Below are positions 1 through 4,998 of a stretch of 9,406 nt of DNA, piece by piece. The notes under the pieces are model-generated. The model did no database searches. It saw only the letters and a program-made list of their open reading frames with translations, and had not been told where the DNA came from. Position 1 is the first letter of the stretch; every line of letters begins with the position of its first letter. The DNA comes from an uncultured Ruminiclostridium sp. (lineage in GTDB: Bacteria > Bacillota > Clostridia > Oscillospirales > Ruminococcaceae): contig CAJUFF010000112.1 of the NCBI GenBank assembly GCA_910585505.1, positions 1-9,406 on the forward strand. The letters are read 5' to 3'. Both the position numbers and the translations under genes were made by a program.

Positions 1-54
1 AAGGATATGTGTAATTAAATCTTTTTGCTGGGGATTGATTTAATTATACCAGGT
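1..54 (+). repeat. Left copy of a 54/55-base terminal inverted repeat
   Basis: These 54 bases match the reverse complement of 9352-9406 at every position except one missing G in a G-run (four G at 30-33 here, five in the other copy). The match stops exactly at base 54, where the two flanks diverge. The repeat has its own inverted repeat: TAATTAAATC at 12-21 pairs with GATTTAATTA at 37-46 around a 15-base loop holding the G-run. No U-tract follows the stem, so it does not look like a terminator, and I see no good sigma-70 promoter in it. It ends 17 bases before the ilvN start codon. The true outer boundary is unknown because the window ends here. Confidence 0.95.
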
Positions 55-71
55 AAAAAGAAAGGAATATT

Positions 72-563
72 ATGAAACACACAATTTCTATATTGGTGGA
101 AAACAACGCGGGTGTGCTTGCGAGAATATCCGGACTTTTTGCCCGCCGAGGATTTAATATACACAGTCTTGCGGTAGGCGTGACCGACGACGAAAAGGTG
201 TCGAGGGTGACAATTGTGGCCAACGGCGACGATTATACGCTTGAACAGATAGAAAAGCAGCTCAATAAGCTTATCGACGTAATAAAGGTTCGTACCGTAA
301 AGCCGTACGAGCTTCTGGAGCGCGAGCTTATTCTGGTTAAGGTGAGCTGTACGGCGCAGCAAAGGCACGAGCTTATTTCCATAGCTAAAATAACTCAGGC
401 TAAGATTTCTGATATTTCTGTGGATTCAATGACTCTTGAGTTGTCGGACAGTCAGCCGAAGCTTGAAAATTTTCAGGAGCTTCTCAGACCGTACGGCATA
501 AAGGAGATAGTGCGCACAGGCACCATCGCGATACAAAAAGGAAGCGCTTCGTTAAGAATATAG
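72..563 (+). CDS. ilvN: Acetolactate synthase small (regulatory) subunit
   Basis: Regulatory subunit of acetohydroxyacid synthase, which makes 2-acetolactate or 2-aceto-2-hydroxybutyrate in valine, leucine and isoleucine synthesis; in this family it binds valine for feedback inhibition and activates the large subunit. The 163-residue protein has the usual length. An N-terminal ACT domain (about residues 3-75) carries the family signature from N12 to G36, including GVLARISGLFARRGFNI and SLAVG; the rest is the C-terminal small-subunit domain (about 83-158). The ATG at 72 is preceded by AAAGGA at 61-66. Only 71 bases lie upstream, mostly the terminal repeat, so no promoter or T-box leader is visible. 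The large subunit gene ilvB normally lies immediately upstream and is absent, so it is either outside the window or separated. ilvC follows 343 bases downstream on the same strand. Confidence 0.96.
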   Translation: MKHTISILVENNAGVLARISGLFARRGFNIHSLAVGVTDDEKVSRVTIVANGDDYTLEQIEKQLNKLIDVIKVRTVKPYELLERELILVKVSCTAQQRHELISIAKITQAKISDISVDSMTLELSDSQPKLENFQELLRPYGIKEIVRTGTIAIQKGSASLRI

Positions 564-600
564 TACAGGATAAATTCGGGTCAGCGCCCCAAATTAAAGC

Positions 601-631
601 GGCGGCTTAAACAAGCTGCCGGATTGCCGCC
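601..631 (+). other. Mutually exclusive hairpins after ilvN
   Basis: GGCGGC at 601-606 can pair perfectly with GCCGCC at 626-631, or with GCTGCC at 615-620 using one G-U pair. The two structures exclude each other. No T-run follows either, so this is not a terminator by itself. It lies 37 bases after the ilvN stop in the transcribed ilvN-ilvC spacer. It could be an RNA processing or stability structure, or chance in a GC-rich patch. Confidence 0.3.
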
Positions 632-661
632 TAATACCAATACAGAATTGATTAAAGATTA

Positions 662-822
662 GGCCTTGTTTGAAAAATCGGAAACGCCGTCTTTTCGCTC
701 CCAAACGGTCATCTTCTGCGTCAAAAAGCCTCGTCAAACAACGGTTTGACTGCGTTTTTTTCCTTGAAGCTAACCATTTTGGGTCAAAAATTCGTCATTT
801 CTTCTATTTTCAAACAAGCCCC
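662..822. repeat. 161-base palindromic (MITE-like) element
   Basis: The whole segment is an imperfect palindrome centred at about 742. The ends are CTTGTTTGAAAA at 665-676 and its exact reverse complement at 807-818, with GG/CC just outside each. The centre is GTCAAAC at 733-739 and GTTTGAC at 744-750 around AACG. Between ends and centre the arms still align along their length with short gaps (by eye about two thirds of positions agree). It fills most of the 564-906 spacer between ilvN and ilvC. Full-length palindromy with conserved tips and no coding capacity is typical of MITE-like or other dispersed palindromic repeats. I see no clear target-site duplication and no second copy in this window, so mobility is inferred. 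Confidence 0.7.
733..761 (+). terminator. Possible intrinsic terminator inside the palindromic element
   Basis: GTCAAAC (733-739) and GTTTGAC (744-750) form a 7-bp stem with a four-base loop, followed by TGCG and seven T (755-761). A-rich sequence at 722-727 can lengthen the stem into the T-run. The 7-bp stem is short and four bases separate it from the T-run, so partial termination is more likely than a full stop. It would lower ilvC relative to ilvN if both are on one transcript. Confidence 0.35.
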
Positions 823-892
823 AGTATAAGAGGCGGGGAAAATCGGGCAGCGGTTATAACGGTTTTTTTAAAACCTCAATATTTTAAACAAG

Positions 893-898
893 AAGGAG
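893..898 (+). promoter_or_regulatory. Ribosome binding site that fixes the ilvC start
   Basis: AAGGAG lies eight bases before the ATG at 907. The reading frame is open back to 670, but those 79 extra codons run through the palindromic element and have no family similarity, so 907 is the start. Small hairpins lie just upstream (GGTTTT 861-866 with AAAACC 870-875). I found no convincing promoter between 823 and 892. Confidence 0.9.
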
Positions 899-906
899 AA
901 ACAACT

Positions 907-1944
907 ATGGCAAAGCTTTATCATCAGGAAGACTGCAATCTTTCGCTTCTGGACGGAAAAAAGGTGGCTATCATCGGTTACGGAAGCCAGGGTCACGCTC
1001 ACGCGTTAAATCTTAAGGACAGCGGCGTTGACGTAATTATCGGACTTTACAGCGGAAGCAAATCCTGGGCAAAGGCGGAAAAGGCAGGCTTTACCGTAAT
1101 GACTGCAGCTGAGGCGGCCAAGGCGTCGGATATAATAATGATTCTTATTAATGACGAGCGTCAGGCGGATATGTACAGGGAGAGCATCGCTCCCAACCTT
1201 ACAGCGGGAAAAGCAATCGCCTTCGCTCACGGTTTCAACATTCATTTCGGACAGATCGTGCCTCCCGCCGATGTGGACGTTATTATGATAGCGCCCAAGG
1301 GACCCGGTCACACCGTACGTTCCGAATACACAATAGGCAGGGGTGTTCCATGTCTTGTCGCGGTGCATCAGGACGCTACGGGGAGAGCAATGGACATAGC
1401 TCTCGCCTATGCTGCGGGCATCGGCGGATCGAGAGCGGGCGTGCTTGAAACCACCTTCAGGATGGAAACGGAAACCGATTTGTTCGGCGAACAGTGCGTA
1501 CTTTGCGGCGGCGTTACCGCATTAATGAAAGCGGGATTTGAGACCTTGACAGAAGCCGGCTATGATCCTCAAAACGCCTATTTTGAGTGCATTCATGAAA
1601 TGAAGCTGATAGTTGACCTTATTTATAAGGGCGGTTTCGGAATGATGAGATATTCCATTTCCGATACGGCGGAATTTGGCGATTACGAGATAGGAAAGAG
1701 GCTTATCACCGAGGATACCAAGAAAGAAATGAAGAAGGTGTTAAGTGAAATTCAGGACGGCACCTTTGCCCGCAACTGGATTATGGAAAATAAAATGGGA
1801 CGTTCTCATTTCAACGCGTGCAGACGTATGGAAAGCGAGCATCAGCTTGAAAAGGTGGGCGCGGAGATACGCAAGCTTTACGCGTGGAATGAGGACGGTG
1901 AGAAGAGTATAGACGAGATAGCGGATGCAAAATTCGGCAATTAG
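907..1944 (+). CDS. ilvC: Ketol-acid reductoisomerase, class I
   Basis: Second enzyme of branched-chain amino acid synthesis: Mg2+-dependent alkyl migration and NAD(P)H reduction of 2-acetolactate or 2-aceto-2-hydroxybutyrate to the dihydroxy acids. The 345-residue product fits the short class I form. The Rossmann domain has GYGSQGHAHA at 24-33 and the catalytic-type AHG with H108. The knotted C-terminal domain carries the metal ligands D191, E195, E227 and E231 and the substrate serine S252 (RYSIS). The cofactor loop reads GLYSGSKSW (46-54): the serines that bind the NADPH phosphate are kept, but the position that is often arginine is Y48. The start at 907 is chosen for its AAGGAG and because the family N-terminus begins there. 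The gene probably shares a transcript with ilvN and ends at a strong terminator. Confidence 0.97.
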   Translation: MAKLYHQEDCNLSLLDGKKVAIIGYGSQGHAHALNLKDSGVDVIIGLYSGSKSWAKAEKAGFTVMTAAEAAKASDIIMILINDERQADMYRESIAPNLTAGKAIAFAHGFNIHFGQIVPPADVDVIMIAPKGPGHTVRSEYTIGRGVPCLVAVHQDATGRAMDIALAYAAGIGGSRAGVLETTFRMETETDLFGEQCVLCGGVTALMKAGFETLTEAGYDPQNAYFECIHEMKLIVDLIYKGGFGMMRYSISDTAEFGDYEIGKRLITEDTKKEMKKVLSEIQDGTFARNWIMENKMGRSHFNACRRMESEHQLEKVGAEIRKLYAWNEDGEKSIDEIADAKFGN

Positions 1945-1997
1945 TGTATATATCAGTTCTGCTTTTTCATAAATTTACGATAGTTTGTATAAGCTTT

Positions 1998-2040
1998 AAA
2001 AGGAGAGACTTCCGTCAAAATGCGAAAGTCTCTCTTTTTT
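1998..2040 (+). terminator. Terminator of the ilv operon
   Basis: GAGAGACTT at 2003-2011 pairs perfectly with AAGTCTCTC at 2026-2034 and is followed by T2035-2040. The A-run at 1998-2001 can extend the stem into the T-run. It lies 53 bases after the ilvC stop and is a textbook intrinsic terminator. Confidence 0.92.
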
Positions 2041-2091
2041 GTAATAGAATACGCTTTCACGCTCTTTTCGGAAAATGGAAAAAAGTTATTA

Positions 2092-2145
2092 ATACTGTTA
2101 ACCAATTAAAAACCATTTTTCCAATTTTTAATTGGTTAACAGTAT
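2092..2145. repeat. Perfect 21-base inverted repeat with 12-base loop
   Basis: The arm at 2092-2112 (ATACTGTTAACCAATTAAAA plus one A) is the exact reverse complement of 2125-2145; the loop is CCATTTTTCCAA. The arms include GTTAAC and AATT. No T-run follows on either strand, so it is not a standard intrinsic terminator, and it lies between two good terminators. A TATAAT at 2143-2148 overlaps the right edge, but there is no good -35 and no gene downstream. It could be a small dispersed repeat, an RNA-hairpin unit or a protein site. The rest of 1945-2279 holds only the two flanking terminators and AT-rich sequence. Confidence 0.9.
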
Positions 2146-2207
2146 AATATAAAATGCCGTAAAATCATTTTTTCTTTTTTTAGAGCATTCAGTCTTTAGC
2201 GAACAGC

Positions 2208-2251
2208 AAAAAAAGCCGCATTTTCCGATGAATATCGGATTGCGGCTTTTT
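2208..2251 (-). terminator. Terminator of the alcohol dehydrogenase gene
   Basis: On the - strand, AAAAAGCCGCA (complement of 2241-2251) pairs with TGCGGC (complement of 2215-2220) and ends in seven T (complement of A2208-2214). An inner stem, TCCGAT at 2224-2229 with ATCGGA at 2234-2239, closes the hairpin with a GAAT loop. It starts about 29 bases after the stop codon. The A and T runs on both sides mean it may also stop + strand transcription. Confidence 0.9.
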
Positions 2252-2279
2252 ATTGGAAGGTATTGTCAAGCAATTACAA

Positions 2280-3497
2280 TCAGAAATCAACCTCTGTATC
2301 GTAATAGCAGCACTTAAGCAGCTTTTCCATTTCCTCTACGCTGATCTTGCGGGGGTTGGAGCCGGTGCAGGCGTCGCCGATGGCGTTGACAGCAATATCG
2401 TGGAGTCTTTCCAGAAATACGTTTTCTGGAACGAAGCCCTGATCGCAGGGGAAGCTGTCCGCACCGTAATTCTTGATGCAGTGAGGAATGTTAAGGTCAT
2501 CGTTCATCTTTCTGAGATAAGCGATAAGGTTCTTTACCTTCTCCTCGTCGGTATTGCCGCCTAAACGCATATAGTCGGCAATATGACCGTATCTCTTTGC
2601 GGCGGTGGGATCCTTGGCGTTAAACGCGATAACCTTGGGCAGATACATGGCGTTAGCCGCTCCGTGAATGATGTGTGCGCCGTGATCGTCGAAAGCCGCG
2701 CCCGTTTTGTGCGCCATGGAGTGAACAATACCCAAAAGGGCGTTGGAGAACGCCATACCCGCAAGGCACTGTGCGTTGTGCATTGTGTCGCGCTTAGTCA
2801 TATCTCCGTTATAGGAATCAACCAGATCTCTCTGGATCATCACAATCGCGTGAAGCGCAAGAGGATCGGTATAATCGGTGTTGGCTGTGGAAACATAGGC
2901 CTCGATTGAGTGTGTCATAGCGTCCATACCCGTATGTGCGACAAGCTTCTTGGGCATTGTCTCCGCAAGGTCGGGGTCAACTATTGCAACGTCGGGGGTG
3001 ATTTCAAAGTCGGCGATAGGATACTTTATGCCCTTATTGTAATCGGTTATGATGGAGAAGGCTGTAACCTCGGTAGCGGTGCCGGATGTAGAGGAGATGG
3101 CACAGAATTTCGCTTTCTTCCTCAGGGCGGGGATACCGAATACCTTGCACATTTCCTCAAAGGTAATGTCGGGATATTCGTATTTTATCCACATGGCCTT
3201 TGCCGCGTCGATAGGAGAACCGCCGCCCATGGCGATTATCCAGTCCGGCTGGAATTTCAGCATTGCGTCCGCGCCGCGCATAACGGTATCAACGGAGGGA
3301 TCGGGTTCAATTCCTTCAAAAAGCTCAACTTCAAAGCCCGCTTCTTTAAGATAAGCGATAGCCTTGTCCAGAAAACCGAATTTCTTCATAGAGCCTCCGC
3401 CAGTGCAGATCATGGCTTTCTTTCCGCTGAAGCTTTTAAGAGCCTCCAAAGCTCCCTTTCCGTGATAAAGGTCGCGAGGTAAAGTAAATCTGGTCAT
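2280..3497 (-). CDS. Iron-containing alcohol dehydrogenase
   Basis: Group III (Fe-dependent) alcohol dehydrogenase: NAD(P)H-dependent interconversion of aldehydes and alcohols in the cytoplasm, in fermenters usually aldehyde reduction to re-oxidise NADH. The 405-residue protein has the nucleotide-binding GGGSPIDAAK at 91-100 and SGTATEV at 138-144. Metal ligands by family pattern are D192, H196 (MDAMTHSIEAY), H259 (IVHSMAH) and H278 (HGAANA), with H263 as the second active-site histidine. About five extra residues lie between the third and fourth ligands compared with FucO, including DDHGAH. It resembles the C-terminal half of AdhE and clostridial butanol/ethanol dehydrogenases; the true substrate cannot be told. 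GAAAGGACC precedes the ATG at 3497 by about nine bases. It is transcribed alone, with its own promoter, Rex-like site and terminator. Confidence 0.95.
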   Translation of the reverse strand: MTRFTLPRDLYHGKGALEALKSFSGKKAMICTGGGSMKKFGFLDKAIAYLKEAGFEVELFEGIEPDPSVDTVMRGADAMLKFQPDWIIAMGGGSPIDAAKAMWIKYEYPDITFEEMCKVFGIPALRKKAKFCAISSTSGTATEVTAFSIITDYNKGIKYPIADFEITPDVAIVDPDLAETMPKKLVAHTGMDAMTHSIEAYVSTANTDYTDPLALHAIVMIQRDLVDSYNGDMTKRDTMHNAQCLAGMAFSNALLGIVHSMAHKTGAAFDDHGAHIIHGAANAMYLPKVIAFNAKDPTAAKRYGHIADYMRLGGNTDEEKVKNLIAYLRKMNDDLNIPHCIKNYGADSFPCDQGFVPENVFLERLHDIAVNAIGDACTGSNPRKISVEEMEKLLKCCYYDTEVDF

Positions 3498-3554
3498 TTC
3501 AATCAGGTCCTTTCTTATTAGTTGGTTTTATTTTACGCTATTTTTATTTCGCTA

Positions 3555-3582
3555 TTCAATTCCAAACCACAAATGAATTGAA
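3555..3582 (-). promoter_or_regulatory. Inverted repeat in the dehydrogenase leader
   Basis: TTCAATTC at 3555-3562 and GAATTGAA at 3575-3582 are perfect 8-base arms around CAAACCACAAAT. It lies between the predicted transcription start (about 3614) and the ribosome binding site, so it would be in the roughly 115-base leader RNA or act as an operator. No T-run follows. No known family assigned. Confidence 0.4.
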
Positions 3583-3612
3583 CCGCAAAACCGACTTTTA
3601 CGTCCGCCTTGT

Positions 3613-3630
3613 TTGTTAAAATTATAACAC
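3613..3630. promoter_or_regulatory. Candidate Rex (redox repressor) operator
   Basis: TTGTTAAAATTATAACAC matches the established Rex consensus TTGTTAANNNNTTAACAA at 12 of the 14 defined positions; the left half is perfect. It covers the -10 box (3621-3626) of the dehydrogenase promoter, where a repressor would block RNA polymerase. In Clostridia and other Firmicutes, Rex represses alcohol dehydrogenase and fermentation genes until NADH rises. Binding here is inferred from sequence only, and part of the match comes from the promoter's own TATAAT. Confidence 0.65.
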
Positions 3631-3649
3631 TCTCTTTAACCTATGTCAA
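3621..3649 (-). promoter_or_regulatory. Consensus sigma-70 promoter of the alcohol dehydrogenase
   Basis: On the - strand the sequence is TTGACA (complement of 3644-3649), a 17-base spacer, and TATAAT (complement of 3621-3626): a perfect match to the housekeeping promoter. It points at the dehydrogenase with a leader of about 115 bases. Such a strong promoter suggests very high output unless repressed. Confidence 0.92.
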
Positions 3650-3689
3650 CACCTCAATTATTATAATATATCGGTTTCTGTTTTGTAAT

Positions 3690-3706
3690 TTTTTTACGGT
3701 AAAAAA
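3690..3706. promoter_or_regulatory. 17-base palindrome upstream of the dehydrogenase promoter
   Basis: TTTTTTAC at 3690-3697 and GTAAAAAA at 3699-3706 are perfect 8-base arms around a single G. It lies about 40 bases upstream of the -35 box, where an activator or second repressor could bind. The run-rich composition lowers its weight and I recognise no known operator. Confidence 0.3.
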
Positions 3707-3745
3707 TGTAACTTTTAAGGAGGCGCCATTTTTTGTGGCATTGCC

Positions 3746-3805
3746 CCAAAAACAAAAATCGCGCAGAGCAAAACTCCGCCCGATCATAAGGCTTGATCGC
3801 GATTT
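3746..3805 (-). terminator. Probable terminator of the pilB-pilT operon
   Basis: Read on the - strand, AAATCGCG (complement of 3798-3805) pairs with CGCGATTT (complement of 3756-3763), followed by a T-rich run broken by one G and then GGGG. Within the loop, GCGGAG and CTCTGC form a second stem with one G-U pair. A competing small hairpin (CGATCA 3781-3786 with TGATCG 3794-3799) also exists. It begins about 100 bases after the pilT stop. The stretch 3806-3906 between stop and stem shows nothing else. Confidence 0.55.
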
Positions 3806-3906
3806 GGAAAAAAACTGATGGTTTTCCTCCAACCCCTTTTCCTTACAAAATTTATATTTATGCTTTTTTAACACTATGGCTTGTTCTAATATACTGCCCC
3901 AATTAA

Positions 3907-4974
3907 CTACCTCATTCCGAGATATTGTTCAAATTCCCTTCTGTCCTGACACCTTGTCTTAGCCACTTCTTCCGTGACCTTGCCGCTTCTTACCAACGAA
4001 GCGAGGTTCTGATCAAGCGTAAACATTCCGTCCGCCTTGCCCGTCGCTATGGTATTGGGAATCTGGAATATCTTCCCCTCCCGTATCAGCGCAGACACAG
4101 CGTCGGTGCATTTAAGAAGCTCAAGCGCCGCCACTCGTCCCTTTTTATCGGCGGTTGACACAAGCGTCTGCGAAACTATACCTACTAACACGTTGCTGAG
4201 CTGTGATCTTATCTGTCCCTGTGAATGGGCGGGGTAAACATCCACAATACGGTCAAGCGTTTCCGCCGCTCCGGTGGTATGCAGAGTTGAAAGCACCAGA
4301 TGTCCCGTTTCAGCGGCTGTTACCGCGGCGTTGATCGTTTCAAAGTCGCGCATTTCTCCCACCAGAATAACGTCGGGATCTTCACGAAGAGAAGAGCGCA
4401 GCGCCTTAGAGAAGCTTTCCACATCAACGTTTACCTCGCGCTGTGTGATCATGGACTGTTTATGATTGTGAACGTACTCGATAGGATCCTCGATAGTGAT
4501 TATGTGACAGTTTCTCTGACGGTTGATATAATCGATCATTGCGGCCAGCGTGGTGGATTTTCCCGAACCGGTAGGCCCCGTTACCAGAACCATTCCTCTC
4601 GGTCTCAGCGCAAATTCTCCCAGAAGCGCGGGAAGTCCCAGATCCTTCAAAGTGGGAATCTCGTTAAGAAGAAGGCGCATAGCTACCGCGTGATATCCGC
4701 GCTGACGGTAAACGTTGACTCTGTGCCTCTGCCCCGCCGTGGAAACAAAGGAAAAGTCTGCGTCCAACCCCTGCTGAATGATCTGTTTATGCTTTACCGT
4801 AGTAATCTGGTTGATAACGTTTACTATAAGCGGCTCGGTCATATCGGGGTACTTGGCGAATTTTTTTATATCGCCGTTTATTCTGACTATCGGGGGCAGA
4901 CCCACCGTGAAATGTACGTCCGACGCTTTTATCGCCCTTGCCTCATCGAGAATTTCGTTGATATCCAGTGCCAT
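3907..4974 (-). CDS. pilT: Type IV pilus retraction ATPase PilT
   Basis: Hexameric cytoplasmic motor that depolymerises type IV pili, powering twitching motility, surface contact or DNA uptake. The 355-residue length is standard. After an N-terminal PAS-like domain (about 1-110) the RecA-like domain shows Walker A GPTGSGKST at 133-141, the Asp box TIEDPIE at 160-166, Walker B EDPDVILVGE at 198-207 and the His box TGHLVLSTLHT at 223-233. The retraction-specific AIRNLIRE motif appears as AVSALIREGK at 292-301, which together with the lack of a tetracysteine zinc motif separates it from PilB. GAAAGGAAA lies about 11 bases before the ATG at 4974. It follows pilB by 24 bases, so the two are co-transcribed and both opposing motors are made together. 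Confidence 0.96.
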   Translation of the reverse strand: MALDINEILDEARAIKASDVHFTVGLPPIVRINGDIKKFAKYPDMTEPLIVNVINQITTVKHKQIIQQGLDADFSFVSTAGQRHRVNVYRQRGYHAVAMRLLLNEIPTLKDLGLPALLGEFALRPRGMVLVTGPTGSGKSTTLAAMIDYINRQRNCHIITIEDPIEYVHNHKQSMITQREVNVDVESFSKALRSSLREDPDVILVGEMRDFETINAAVTAAETGHLVLSTLHTTGAAETLDRIVDVYPAHSQGQIRSQLSNVLVGIVSQTLVSTADKKGRVAALELLKCTDAVSALIREGKIFQIPNTIATGKADGMFTLDQNLASLVRSGKVTEEVAKTRCQDRREFEQYLGMR

Positions 4975-4998
4975 TGTCTTGGTTTCCTTTCAAAAATT

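Noticed and set aside
1..71. T-box or leucine attenuator before ilvN
   Set aside because: Only 71 bases are available, with no T-box sequence, leader peptide or terminator with a U-tract.
670..906. 79-codon N-terminal extension of ilvC in frame
   Set aside because: It is translated palindromic-element sequence with no family similarity; a strong AAGGAG places the start at 907.
2097..2141. BirA (biotin) operator, from TGTTAACC and GGTTAACA half-sites
   Set aside because: The half-sites fit well but the spacer is 30 bases, not the usual 14-16, and no biotin gene is nearby.
2143..2166. Promoter and micro-gene right of the perfect hairpin
   Set aside because: TATAAT has no good -35 and the only start nearby (ATGCCGTAA) encodes two residues.
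2583..3482. Open frames on the + strand opposite the alcohol dehydrogenase
   Set aside because: They mirror a clear conserved gene and carry no recognisable domains.
3609..3874. Short open frames in the gap before the dehydrogenase promoter
   Set aside because: They cross the promoter and the hairpin terminator, lack ribosome binding sites and have low-complexity translations.
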